DNA of 64,000 bases from Tetraselmis striata. Taxonomy: Eukaryota; Chlorophyta; Chlorodendrophyceae; Chlorodendrales; Chlorodendraceae. Each line of letters begins with the position of its first letter. Position 1 is the stretch's first letter. The translations under genes were made by a program, and so were the position numbers. Shown in pieces: positions 44,959 through 57,700 of the stretch. The stretch covers positions 1 through 64,000 of the forward strand of contig VCJN01001773.1 of the NCBI GenBank assembly GCA_006384855.1, given 5' to 3'. The notes under the pieces were generated by a model that saw nothing but the letters and a program-made list of their open reading frames with translations, did not search any database and was not told where the DNA came from.

Positions 44959-47900
44959 TCAACCCTCCTTATCGGCGCCATCTTCCTTCTCTCCCTCAGC
45001 GTCAGCTGGAGCGCCATCTTCTTTCTCCCCCTCAGCGTTGGCTGCAGCCTCGGGGACATCCTGCCCGCCGTCGGCAACGGCTGCATCGCCGCCCGCAGCC
45101 GGGTCGGCAGCATCCTCGTCCATGGCAACGGCCTCTTCACCGGCAGCAGCCTGCATGAAAGCGATGGTGTCAGCTCGCTCCCACAAGAAAGGTGGAGTTG
45201 CTGCAGAGAGAGAGGGGAGTGACGAAGAGCAGAAACCTAGGTGAGAGAAGGAGAGGGTGAGGAAACTTGAAGAAACAATAGGATATCACATCTAGGTGGA
45301 GTGCAGAATAGCACATGGCAAGGGGACCCTCACCTCCTCCGCGGCCTCCTCCGCAGCCGTGTGAGCTGCTTGCACATCGTGGTACGCTTGCCAAGCGGCG
45401 TAATTCTTCTGATCATACTCTGTCAGCATGGCCGACGCCAGTGCAGTCATGTGCTCCACACCCTGCAGCGAGTCAGTACGGTAACAGTGAGCGAAGAAAA
45501 TGCGCTTAGCCACAGGAGGAATGATCAGCACTCATGGCAATGATCAGCAGGCTGTTGGGCACCAAAGATCACACGACACGCCTGTCTAAGAGTATGCATC
45601 ACTGCGTAGATGCCGATCACTCACCTGCACAGGCAGGCAGCGTGGGTCTGGCACGTTGTCGCCGACCATGCGGTCGCAGTCATCATACCTGCGCATACAG
45701 ACAGGCGCGCAGCATGAGCACCCCGTCGCGGAAATACACTGTACGCATCGCATGCTTAAAATTACGTTGGCATGGGAACACTAAAAACCCTAAAAAACCC
45801 TAAACGCCCTCACTTCTCATTGGGGATCAGCACTAGCTGAGGCGGCCGCGCCAGCAGCTGCTTCATGGTTGGTTGCAGCTCAAAACACTCCCCAAACAAC
45901 TCCCGGCGGCCTGCGGTCACGCACAAGGAGCAGCGTCAGCCCCATGGTGGCAAAGTCAGAGGGGTATGCTATGGGAGGGGAGGGGGGGGGATGGATGCGC
46001 AGCTGGTGCGTACCAACAATGTAGAGGCCCAGGCGGGCACGGGACATGGCCACCGTCAGGCGGCGCACATCACGCAGATGGCCCACAGCCTGGGTGCGGA
46101 CAAGGCTGAGGAGGATGATCTCGTTCTGCTGACCCTGGTACTTGTCTACTGTCGCGACCTGGCAGCGAGTGGGCATGCCGGAAGGAGTGGCGGGGGCTCA
46201 GCCTCTGCGAACGCCATGCAGTGCAGCTGTTCATAGGATCCAGTGTGACACATGCCACCTGCCACATGGCGCGCTCATACCTTGCGGGGGTGGCCCAGGG
46301 CCGCATGGTGGCAGCGCCGGTCAATGACGTCACGGATGAGTGCCTTCTGGCCGTTGTAGGTGGTCAGAATGGAGATCTTGTGCGCCGGGTAGCCGCGCAG
46401 GCGCAAGTAGCAGTAGAGGCTGACGATGAATTCGGCCTCCCCCAGGTTCTGCGCAGTACAGCCCGCACATTGGATAAGTTTACACTCGATATCGGCCACG
46501 TGATGTGGGTCAGAACCAGCTGCTGATTAAATCTGTGTCTATGTGTGACAACGCTAGAAGATATGAAGGACATGTCTCAGCTGTATTGGCATTCCTTGGC
46601 CGCAAGTGAACTGCTGAGAGCAGAGACACCATTCATTAAGGCAACTACTACTTGGGGTCTGAAGTTTGTGATGACTGTGTCGTGGATACAAACCAACGCA
46701 TAGCAAGGTTGGATATACTGAGACACACGGCATTTCGCTCCCAGGCGCCAGTCCTCACCTGGTAAAAGTAGGGAGTGGGTGATGTCTCGCCCTTCCCCAT
46801 GAAGTCAGGCACCTCCACAAACTGGTAGTCATACCTGTCGCACACAGCACTCGCGTCAGATGGCTCGCAATATCAGACTTTGCGGTACGTACAGCGCTGC
46901 TCTATGCAGTTGCTGGCTCGAGGGCCGCACCGCATGCCTGGGTTGGCCCTCTTGAACATCTCTGTGCTGGTCACGTTTGGCAAGTTGCCGAGGTCGCGGT
47001 AGCGCCAGTTGTACAGGCCCGCCAGCGTGGGCCGTGCACGTCCCTGGCGGCACAAACCATAAACATCAGCGAGTTCCCAGATTTTGCCGTCCTCTATGAC
47101 ACAATTGGCCAACACCCACTGGCCGCATCGACGCATATCTGCACCACCACACATAGATTCTCAAGAAGAATGGCCTGAGGGACGCACCTGTGCGTTGAGC
47201 TCTGTGTACGGAGTGCCAAGGCGCACAAACCGTGTAAAAAGCGACTGGTCCAGGTGAGAGTACTTCTGGAACGCCTGGTTCTTCACAACAGGAGGCAGCT
47301 GGTGGTGGTCCCCGATCAGCACGACACGCTTGAGGCGCGAGATGCCGTCCTCGTGGCGCTGCAGAAGCATGGGGATGAAGGTCTCAATCTCCAGGATCTG
47401 CGCGCTCTCCTCCATCAGCAGATTGTCGTACTTGAAGCCCAGCCGCAGGAACTCCCCGCGCTTGAGCGCGGCATGCGTGCACGTCATTGCCACAATCTTG
47501 GCCTGACGGTCGCGTGCCGCAACAGAAAAGGATTAGCGCTTTCCGCCAGTCCACACCATACTACTTAGCTCAGCGCATATCACTGCCTCTCTGGGAGTCA
47601 AGACCGAGGGCGGCGGTGACCAACCTGTCGGGTCATCAGGTAGTTGACGCGGTCGCGCTGCCCCTTGAGCAGCTCGAATGCGCGGCACTCCTCCAGCTCC
47701 TGGAGAGGCAAGAGGCAGGGTGAGGCATTTAGAGAAGACCGAAAGAGTCCAACCAGGCCAGAGGGACGGTTGGATGGATAAGGTAAACAGGGTAACAAAT
47801 GTCACACGTGGGAGGGCCAGGCATAGATCAGAGTGGAAGGGAGGACCTTGAACATGGTCTTCAGGTGGCGGAAGCAACCCTCAGCCGCTTGCCAGTCCTC

Positions 47901-50900
47901 ATCAAAGGACGCCTTCTTGAATAGCGGCTGCGGCGCGGAGGCGAAGTAATCGGTAAAGGGGAAGTGCTTGGCGACAGCCTCCGCGTCACTGGATCCGTCC
48001 ACGGCAAGCTGCAGGCCACACATAATGGGGAGACGTGTTCAGGCATCGGCAGGGTCGCCATCTTCAGGCTTGACTGTACAACCCATAAATCCACCGACAT
48101 ATACAGCTCTGATAGGGTGTAAAAGCACACCACAACAGGCATATCCAAGCTATTCCAACACATTGCTTTCCTTGGTAGCATGTTAGGCTGGCAGGCATGG
48201 AACACATGCACAACGTAGATGCTGCACCCACCCTGAACTTCTCCCAGCGGCTGAGCACATGCAGCAGCCAAAAGTGGGCCGCCGTCTCGCAAGTGTACGC
48301 CGCATCTGCGGGCACTCCAAACTGCACCGCCATCTTCTCCACCTCGGCCAGCAGCTGGATGCGGCGCTCCAGCATTGCGTTCACTCGGCCAACACGCGAG
48401 AAGTCCAGCTCCGTATCCAAATCCTGGGTGAGATTTATGCAGCACCAGCGCAAGTGAGGTCATCGGACTCCTCGTCGAGCCACGCTGTGAATGCGCCTAT
48501 TCATTCAAACTCCACGCTGTTTACCGAACCAAGATGGCTTTCAGTGACACAAGCAAATTGCCAGCTGTTAATGATAAACTTCCGAGTGTCACTTTGCCCA
48601 CAGGATGAGGGCTTACCTGCTCTCCCTGGCCCAGGCGGAGGAGGTAGCGCGCAGGGATATCGCGCTCCATGATTTTGGAGAACAGATCGTTCAGCGCCTG
48701 GTTGGAGTGTGTGATGAGAAGCGTGCGCTGGTCAGGGTTGGTGTTGTAGAGCACATTCATGATCTGCACCGCCACGTCCGTCTTGCCGGTGCCCGGCGGG
48801 CCAACAACCATGCTCAGGCCGGGCTGCACACCGGAGAGCACCGCTTCGACCTGCATGCCCAAAGCATCGTGTGGCTCAGCAACAGGTCAGGGCTTCAGGG
48901 TTCCTGGTATCAGCCCAGGCTATGCCACGCGTAGGACGAGCAGCGCAGATGGCGGGACTAAACCTGCACAGGTGTGAATCGGATGTTGTTGGCTCGCGCG
49001 CGGTCTTGCGGGTACGGCCCTGGGTGCGGCGGCGCGTAGGACTCCACCACCAGCGGCGCCGACCAGCGCGGCAACACGCTGAGCGCGCTGTCCGCCTTGC
49101 GCTTGCTGCCCGCCCCTGCGTCGGTCTCCACCTCGCTGCCCCAGGGGAAGGTGACCTTGAAGGGGGGCACGGGCGTATCGCCATCACTGTTGTTCACGAT
49201 CTGGAGCTCGTTGCCGGGAAATGAGGCTTTCACATGGTCCAGGTCCACAAAGGTGTCCTGCAGAAGAGAGACACAGCAATACTTAGCCACTAGCTCCCAT
49301 TCTGGCTTAATGTTTGATGGGGAGAGGACAGGAATCAAGCAGGAGGAATTTACAGCTGACGAATAATTAAATTGAAGGGATCAGGCCAAGTCATCAATAT
49401 GTATGGGCAGACGCTGCGATGCATAATGCTGCCATGAACAAATAAGATGATGTTATTTTTGGTTTGGAGCCGCGCGCGAGACCTGGTGAGGGGGGGGGGG
49501 GGGGGGGGGGGGGGTTGGCAGGCGCTGCACCTTGAAGTCCACGGTGGGGGTCTTGCCCTCCATGGACAGGTAGTGCGCCGCGCCAGGGTCCCCATACCCC
49601 AGGAAGATGTCGTGCAGCCACGGCGGCAGCGACGCGTCGGGCTCGTTCATCAGGTCTCGGATGCTCTCGAGCACAGCCTACAGTCCAAATCACGAGGTCA
49701 GTCCATGAGCAAGAATCGAAACTCTGCCCGGTGCATTGTTATACGAAGCATCGACCAAAGGGATCTTGCTACTACTTACCATCACCACCAAGGAATTATA
49801 ACATCGTCACATCTAAAATCTACACATTGCCATAACTCGGGCTGGCCTTGCAAGAGTTCACATAGAGGGAGAAGTCACAGTTGCAGGCTTTTTATCATTT
49901 ATGTTCCAGTTGAATGAAGGCAGTGACAGAAATGGTTGGCTTCCTGATCTAGACAGGCTTTCCAAGGTATTGGAGAAAGGTTTACTGCGTTCAGTGCTTG
50001 AGTAGAATAAGGTATGGGCGGCTTGCAGGCGCAGTACCTTGAAGTTGTTCTCCTTTGGCTTGCGGCGCATGAGAAGATTGAAGGTGTTGTACACGTCCTC
50101 GCCCCCGGCAATGACGTGCTTGTTGGTGTCTGCCTGGTACTGCGCGGTGTCCAGCGCCACAGTGAGCGTGCGTAGAAAGCCGCGGGGCGGGCGCTTCTGG
50201 TCGATCTTGACGCGGCCGGTGAAGTCGTTCATGAGCTTGCCATCCTCGTCCTTCACCTCAATAACCTCACATCCACGGCAATACACAAGGCCAAAGCGCT
50301 CCATGGGGCTGGGCTCACGGCCGTCTACATGCATGGCTGCTGCCTGCAGTTCATGAGGAATAGCTGTGAGAAAGCGTGACGAGGGAGGAAAAGGCCTGTG
50401 CGGTTGGCGGGTTCACTGCTGGTCCACTGCCACGGACTGCATCCACAACGTGATCCACCACTGACTGCCTATGCAATGCTATTTTGATAAATATCCGACA
50501 GTGCTGCGCTGTATCAAGCACACTGTAGCCCGTGCAATGAAATGAACACACCGGTACTGATTGGCATGGGGGATCTGCCTGACATTCTGAGTTGCCATCA
50601 TCACTACTGTAGATGAAACCAGGAGTATGGCAGGTCTGCATGCATCAGGCGCACCTCTTGGTCGGTTGGGGGGCGGATGGTCAGCAGGAAGAGCACGTCA
50701 TGCTCCTTCAGCTCATCCCATTCAGAGCGCACGTCACCGCGAAGGAACTTAGTGTTGATCACGACGTCAGCTGTGACAGCGGCTGGCTTGTTCTGGCCAA
50801 CGTCAGGCTTCTTCACCTCAACAATGGCGAAATTGTGCAGCGGAATAGCCATGCGAGACCACCTGCATACACATAAATGCAGGCGCATTTCATTTCGCTC

Positions 50901-53900
50901 TAACTCATGCACGCAAATGGAGATCCATTACGAGGGGATGAGGGGCAAGTCTTGCTGGGGATGAAGACAAAGGAGGGGAATCGCAAAGTAAGTGAGGGGT
51001 GGCGCGCCAGACATGATGAAACAGGGGGACCGAAACAGGCTGACATACCCAGTAAAATGGACCTTGATCTCTTCATCATCCAGGCGCGCCCTAACACGTG
51101 CAAGGACATCGCTGAGATCCTCCCTGATCTCGTATGTGGCCTCCAGGCGGAACAGGTTGAAGTTGCGCAGCAGGTAGTCATGCGCAGTAAGGAACTGCAG
51201 GTTTAACTTGGGCAGGGCCAGCGCCGAGTCCCCCGCATAGCTCATCATGGGGATCTGCGACTCATCCCACAACACCGACTCGGTGGGATAGAGCGGCATC
51301 TCGTTGATGGCCTCCCTCTGGCTTCTTCGCGCCTCATAGCGCTGCAGCACAACGGCCTGTGGGAACAATCACGCCGCTGTCAGAAAAGCCTTCTTGACAG
51401 CAGACATCCTGACCAACGCGGTCGATTGCCAGTTCTGTCGCTCTGGCACGACCCCTGCGTACAGTGGTTATCCATAAACAGTGCGGGCTGACGCCGGGCG
51501 AGCGGCCCACCTTGAGAAAGTCCAGATTCTCGGCCCACGAGTCCTTCCCATTAACCAGGCACAGCTGCTTGGTGGCCAGTTTGACCAATTCGTCCGGGTT
51601 GAGGCGTGCAAGCTCCTTGCTGAGGAACTGCTTGTCTGCCACCTGTCCACAGTTGAACATGGCTAGCTCCCGCAGGCTCTGCAATATACCAGAAAACGTC
51701 AGTTCAGATCGCCTCCACAGCAACACAACATGCAGAGACATGTATGCCGGTCGCACCTCGATATGCCTGAAGCACAGGCGCTGAAGCTGTGTGATACGTT
51801 CGCTGTGGCGGAAAGAGACCTCCTCGTCAGACAATGGCTCGCCCGTGTGGTCATCAATCTCAAAATCTGTGATGGCACAGACATTTCCTCCGTCTTGTCA
51901 GACACACAGGGGTTCCTGTATTTTCACGGCTGCCGGCCATAGGCAAACTGGTTGGAGGAAGGCGGTGGGGACTCACTCATGTAGAAGGCAAATAAGTCGA
52001 CGAGCTGTGCAAACAGTTGGCCTGACGCATGATTCAACAGCGCTGCATGTTGGATTTTGATCAGCAATGCGCTGTCCTCCAGAAGCACACGCGTGAAGCG
52101 GCGCGTCGGCAGCTGGCTGAGAAGGTCCACCAGTAGCTCAACAAAGCGCTCGCAGTACAGCAGCGTGATCTTGGTTGTTTGCTTGGGTTTGCCACTGCCC
52201 GGCTCCGGCAGAGACAGCGACTGCAGGACCTACACGGTTAGCAAAAACTGGTGCTTAGTGCTGCACCCCCCCCCCCTCCCCTGCACACACGCCTGCATAT
52301 GTACATATACATACATGCGTACATAGACATGTAAACGCCAACATAGACATGTGTGCAGGGTGGGTACAGAAGGGTGGTAGCCTTAAGGTCACTTTCAAGC
52401 CAAAAAGTCAGAGCGGTGTGTGAGTGTCTGTATCTGTGCTCCCGGGCCGGAAGGGGGAGGGGGACAGGTTGGGAGGCACCTCCAGGAACTCGCTGAGCAG
52501 AGAGGGGATGAAGGTGACCTCCGGCCGAGAGGTTATGGCAGTATAACTGTCGCCCTCCTTCTTGGCAGCTTTGGCCTCCTTTTTAGCAAGGTGCTTCCAG
52601 TGCTTGGCCAGGTTGCTCTGCCCATGTAGCTCCACCTGCAACGCCCCACGTGCTTTGTCAGCCCCTGACTGGCCACCGCCGGCCTCAGGGGTGGGGCAAG
52701 AGCCGGAGTGGAGGAGTCACTGCTGCTGCCGCCGCTGCCGCCCGTACCTTGAGCCTTCCCTGGGAAAGGTTGTGCCAAAGTGGCAGGCTGACCACTCGCA
52801 GCACCTGTGCACGCACCATCTCCTCCTCCAGGGAGCTGAAAATGTTGATGCAAAATACGATATGAGCCAGGCGCTCCGTCGGGCTCAGCTCGCGCTCGTC
52901 CTGCACAGTAGTGGAGGCATGAGCTCAACGCTTACTTCCAATGTGTTTCGACCCATCATCACATGCTCGCGATCCTTGCCACATACGCTTTGCCTCACCT
53001 TCAGGCGGAAGAAGCGCTGGAAGAAGGACTCAAACTTGGGGGCGTCTGTACGCAGTCCTCCCCACGGGGGAATGCCCTCGCGGAACTTCTCATTCAGCAT
53101 CAGCACAATGCTGAGCAAGTGCTCCGTGGTGGAGGTCTTGGCGTCAAAATTAGGCCAGAGGTAGTTTTCCAGATACTGACTCACTTCCAGCAGCTGCACG
53201 CGCCGAGTGGCTGGCTGCGCACCTGACTTCCCCCCCAGTTCCTGCAGGCCCAACGCAGGTGACAGTTACAGAGGGCGCTGCTCATGGCAATGAAGGCCTA
53301 CCATAACTAGGTCCTCATCCTGGCCAGCCCAACACAACGTGCTGCCCCTTCCCCGCAGTCTATCGGACACCGGCACACTGTCTATGGTATCCACACATGA
53401 GCGTCAACCTTGCATGAAGCGATTCGGTAAAAGACACTGCGCTGCCAGAGCAGCGGTGTTCCATTGGCTTGGACCATGGGGGGGGGGGGGGGGGGGGGGG
53501 GGTCAATCAGGGAAGGCCGGGCTCTCTAACCTTGCTGTAGACATCCTGCACCACATCCGCCTTGAACGCGGGAGGGTTCGTTTTAGACAAGGCAGCATTG
53601 CTCCAGAGCTTTGCAGCCGTCTTGCTGAGCTCGTCATCCTGGCCACGGTGAGCATGCAGAATGGCGGCGGTTAGAGCTGCGCGCTGAGGCTAGGGTTGGC
53701 ACATGATGCGCCTGGCTGACAGGGCATGCTTGGTATGTCTGCTCTCCACACCTGGATCTCCTGCAATGTGAGGTGCTGCCCACTGCGCTGAGCTGCTGGA
53801 ACTTTGACCTTGTTGGCCATGCCATCCTTCGCGGGCTTCTTATTCGGTCCACGACCGCCAGCTCCGCCGCCACCGCGGCCCCCGCCCCGGCCACCCCCAC

Positions 53901-54321
53901 GCCCACCTCCACGCCCACCCCCTCCACGCCCACGGCCACGCTGACCTCTTCCCCCACCGCGCTTGGGCGTTGCGGCCTGATCCGATGCAGTGCCATCATC
54001 GACAGCAGTTTCCCCTTCCCCATCTCCCTCCTCACCGCCCGCAGCATCCCCCACGCCTGCCTCGTCATCCGCAACCTCGGCAGGCTGATCAGCATCAGCC
54101 ATAGCTTCGTCCTTTGGCTCTGCCTCAGCACCCCCATTTTGCATCTCAGCGGCTTCCGCCACAGGTGGCGCCTCCTCCTTGTTTGCTGCGTCCCCATCAT
54201 CAGCAGCTGGTGCAGCCTCAGCCACTGCTGCCTCTGCAGCGGCAGCCTCTGTGGCCGCTGCCTCTGCTTCCTCCTTTTTCTCTGCAGCGCTCTTGCGCTT
54301 GCTCTTGCGCTTTGGCGCCAT
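44959..54321 (-). CDS. AQR: RNA helicase Aquarius (intron-binding spliceosome factor), 26 exons
   Basis: Superfamily 1 ATP-dependent helicase that binds introns upstream of the branch point in the spliceosome; nuclear. Exon starts and ends, read downward: 54,321-53,752; 53,638-53,531; 53,241-52,999; 52,900-52,748; 52,635-52,480; 52,229-51,977; 51,866-51,757; 51,678-51,511; 51,356-51,049; 50,862-50,655; 50,343-50,038; 49,677-49,531; 49,257-48,964; 48,850-48,617; 48,423-48,232; 48,008-47,847; 47,699-47,625; 47,502-47,188; 47,043-46,931; 46,834-46,759; 46,448-46,281; 46,158-46,014; 45,910-45,814; 45,688-45,625; 45,462-45,334; 45,150-44,959. Every phase agrees, giving 1,661 residues without a break. 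Marks: [31 protein letters not shown]; Walker [12 protein letters not shown] (about 1,025); [10 protein letters not shown]-type core [25 protein letters not shown] (about 1,260); [31 protein letters not shown]. The N-terminus has an acidic Ala/Glu stretch and an RGG box; the C-terminus is acidic. The last acceptor could instead be 18 to 36 bases upstream. Confidence 0.96.
49491..49514 (+). repeat. G homopolymer in AQR intron 12
   Basis: Twenty-four G on the plus strand. On the sense strand this is a C tract starting about 16 bases after the donor GTGCAG. A similar tract (53,480-53,502) follows the donor of exon 2. Confidence 0.9.
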
Positions 54322-54412
54322 GGCACAGACCGGACTGCCGACTTCTCTCTACAGGGGTTGGATCCTACTGGATGATAGCCAGACACAGGCAGCAAAAACA
54401 GAGCTCAGTGAC

Positions 54413-54440
54413 CCCCCCCCCCCCCCCCCCCCCCCCCCCC
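54413..54440 (+). repeat. C homopolymer upstream of the AQR start
   Basis: About 28 C on the plus strand, that is G on the AQR sense strand, 92 to 119 bases before the ATG. It falls in the probable 5' untranslated region or core promoter. CCAGG repeats follow at 54,478-54,500. Confidence 0.85.
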
Positions 54441-55116
54441 TTTGTCAACCCCCCCTCTTTTCCTAGAGCCCTTAGCCCAGGCCAGGCCAGGCCAGGCCAG
54501 CCCATCGCCACCATAGAGTGCATCCAGCTTTGTTTCGAGATATAATGAGAATGGTGGGATCATAAAGAGCTGTCATATGGCGAGGACTGAGCGGGTTGCC
54601 TGGGAGATGACAAGAGAGCTACTGAGCCTGCGCCTGCGTCATCTACGACGCCATGGACGGCTTTAGCCTGCTCTGGTGTTGCAAGGCACGCGCACGGTAT
54701 GTTGGCAGGGTACTGGATGGGCTAAGTGCTTATCATCAGTACAGCTGGGGTTATCCGAGGCGGCGAGAACTGGGCTGATGCCGAGGCGCAGCAATAGGGG
54801 GCAGCGGCGGCGGCGGTGATTCCAGACGGGGTGCAGAAGGTAACCTGCGGACGATCTATACCCCTTCCGCCCCCAGACCAGCCAAGCCTGCACACCTGAC
54901 TGCGCCAGATTGCAGCTGTAGCAAATCTGCTAGGTAGTCGCTGGATGGTGGGGCTCTGGCAGGTGATTACCTACTCCTGAGCGGGGTGCGTCTGCCGGAG
55001 GCCACACAACATAACGCGCAAGCGGCCATTTATGCACATAGCGAGTACATCCGATGCTTTGCTGTCGTCCCGCGCGCGGCACAAAGTACCCGTACCAGTA
55101 GGTGGATGATTTGTTA
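54441..55116. other. Upstream flank of AQR
   Basis: After the CCAGG repeats no gene or recognisable repeat was seen. The AQR promoter should lie here. No definite element could be named. Confidence 0.4.
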
Positions 55117-55187
55117 CTGCCCTTTTTGCAATTCAAACCAGTACCAGTACCAGTACCAGTACCAGTACCAGTACCAGTACCAGTTTA
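55117..55187 (+). repeat. CCAGTA hexamer tail of an upstream LINE-3 copy
   Basis: ACTGCCCTTTTTGCAATTCA is followed by about eight CCAGTA units. The same join (ACTGCCCTTTTTGTAATTCA, then CCAGTA units) forms the 3' end of the LINE-3 copy at 57,487-57,535. It therefore looks like the tail of a first copy, with the next copy inserted directly behind it. Confidence 0.6.
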
Positions 55188-55189
55188 GT

Positions 55190-57535
55190 ATATGGTCGTG
55201 GACGGCGTGCAACAGGGCGCACCTTTGGCCACGACTTCCTTTTGCGTCGCGATTCACCCCGACGTGCAGCAGTGTGATACCACGTTGGAGGTCAATGACG
55301 GGGCAGCGCGCTTCAACGCCGACGATGGATTTTTGGTGGGCCTTCCGGAGCACGTTTGGCCGGCTCTTCACGCCTTCCGCACGTCCATCAAGGCGTCCGT
55401 CGGGCTTGAGGTGCGCTTCGACAAGATGCAGGCGTACAACGCAGACATGGAGCGAGGCCGCGCGGCGTGAGGCTCCGGCCGACATCGAGTGGCCCGAGCT
55501 AGATGGCCATCACAGCATCGCGGTCCTCAACGTTCCGCTCGGATCGCCAGAGTATGTGCAGGCGTACATGCGCGGCAAGGCGGAGGAGCTACGAGTGGAG
55601 GTGGACGCTAGCCTGAGCAAGCTTCTATCTGCCAAGCAAGCCCAGCCGTCGGTACACCCACGCCTTGCATCACCACGCATGGGCCCTGCTCAAGCATTGC
55701 ATGCAGCACAAGGCGGGGTATTGGCTCCGCAATTGTCTTCCGTCCGAGGTGGAGGCCTTTGCGGAGGCGGTGGATGTCACCATCCTTGCGGCGGTCGAAC
55801 GGGTGCTAGGGGTCTCTTTTGATCCCTCCACGTACGGCACCGACACCAATCCGGTGGTCGACGATTTCTTGGCGGAGCTTTTGCACGACCCCGACCCCAT
55901 GGCAGCGGAGGTGGCTACCTTGAGCGAGGATGCAGTGGCCAGGGCGCGCAGCAGGCTTCACCTCCCTACTCGGTTGAAGGGAGCTGGCATCCGCCGCATG
56001 GCTACCGTTAGTGATGCCGCCTTCATCGGCTGCATGAATGCCATCCTCCCAAGGTTATTGACTAGGAACTCCGGCACCAACACCCCCACCCCTGGTTTCT
56101 TCGACCCACAGCTCGGGTCCGTACTTGGCCGAGGCAGCTTCAACGCAACTTCTTCCGGCACCAACACCCCCACCCCTGGTTTCAGCCTCAACGATGCTCA
56201 TGGGTCGGACACCTACGCCGCGGAGATGCGCGAGGCGTGGGGCCGCCTCCAAGCGGATACTGCTGGCCATCTCGGCGACGCAGATGCGCGCCAGATGGAG
56301 CGGGAAGTGGAGGCTGCGTCGGGCTCGCAAAAGGAGCTGACGGCATTTCTATAGACCAGGCCAACAACTCTCGGCTTCGAAATGACGTGTGCGCTCTCCC
56401 TGCCACATGTAGGGAACGGATCTTGTTCAACCAGCTCGACGCGGCGCCATGCATGTGGACAGTGGCCATCCCCACCGCGCGGACGGCCATGACTCCGCAT
56501 GAGCTGCGGGAGGTCGCTGCCGGGTACTTCCTTCTGCCTAGCCCGTGCTTGGCCCCGGTGGGTGGGAGCCAGATCATTCTGCCCTCGACGGAGCACAACC
56601 CCGTCACTGTTGACGTCTACGGCGACGCGCTCATGATCCTCCCGGCGCCTGGAGACGCTCACTGGCGTGTATAGCACGACGGCATCTATCGCAGATGCCT
56701 TCCGCGATCATTGTGTTCACGACCTAGCTAGGTGTCACAGTACGGCGGGAGGTGGATGACTTGTTCCAGCAGGCAGTGCCTCTCGGCAACACCGTACCCA
56801 AGGATGAACTCAAGGACCTAGTGCCGGACGCAGAGCTCTCCCTTCCGGCGTTCAACGTCGTGACCGGGAGTTATGATCCCCGGAGCTTGAAGTCCACGCT
56901 TATGGAGTTCAAGACTATGCGGTACGGGGTCAAGTACACTGCAGTGCCCCGGGCCACGGCTGTAGATCGGTTTGAGCGCTCCCTGTTGGGCGACATACAA
57001 CGGGGATTGACTGCGCGGGATGCGGCGTGGCACAACACGGAGCCCGGACAGAAGGGTCCTCTTCGAGACATCCTGGATATGTCGGAGTACACGGGCATGG
57101 TCTTCGGCACAGTGGGTGAGGTGAGCAAGGGGGTGCGCCGCACAGTGCGTGGTATCGCATGCTTGGCTGCGGATCGGGGTGCCCTCTCATCGCGGGGCAC
57201 TCGGTGCATCACCCGGGCTCACCAGGAGGCCTTGCTCGCAAGAGATTTCCTCGGGGTCCTGAGCTTGGTGGCCGCTCGAGAGCGCGCTCGCTGCCTCATC
57301 AGACGGCGCAGATTCGTCTGCCATCCCGTTGCTGAAGCTGGACAGCACGTCCGAGGATCACCCACACACACACGTGCTCGCGTGGCCCGGACTCTGAACC
57401 GTGTGCGCATCACTCATCCATCCCGCCTGATGCGGGATGCGGGCCGCTTTTAGGCGGCTTGCTGTGTTGATTTTCTAATTCTGGGGAACTGCCCTTTTTG
57501 TAATTCACACCAGTACCAGTACCAGTACCAGTACC
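55190..57535 (+). mobile_element. LINE-3, 5'-truncated and frame-broken copy
   Basis: A non-LTR reverse transcriptase element starting inside the catalytic domain. In order: GVQQGAPLATTSF (motif B) and FNADDGFLVG (motif C, ADD) at 55,200-55,350; a thumb-like part with VLNVPLGSPEYVQAY (about 55,520); LPTRLKGAGIRRMATVSDA (about 55,965); then LREVAAGYFLLPSPC (about 56,505). At 56,752-57,453 there is a C-terminal region with LMEFKTMRYGVKYTAV, AVDRFERSLLGDI and TGMVFGTVGEVS, probably a PD-(D/E)XK type nuclease with EFK as its E-x-K. At least three frames are used, so it is not functional. A short 3' region and a CCAGTA tail end it. Confidence 0.75.
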
Positions 57536-57600
57536 GCCTTTTAAAGCGCCGTATTTTACGGGTAGCCGGGTCGTTTCTGAGCGGCTTGCGATGATCTTTA

Positions 57601-57700
57601 ATATTAATTACATCAGGGCTTTCACAAAAGCGCACTACAACAGAACTAACTAGTTCTGTTTGTAGTGCGCTTTTGTGAAAGCCCTTATGTAATTAACACA
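57601..57700. repeat. Snap-back inverted repeat at the LINE-1 3' end
   Basis: The tail ATTACATCAGGGCTTTCAC to CAGAACTAAC (57,609-57,652) is followed at once by its inverted copy (57,653-57,697), giving a stem of about 42 pairs. It is best read as a second, tail-only LINE-1 insertion into the 3' end of the first. Confidence 0.8.

Noticed and set aside
54986-55822. 278-codon frame with a Gln/Tyr repeat
   Set aside because: The repeat is the translation of the CCAGTA hexamer tail, and the frame joins unrelated DNA to LINE-3.
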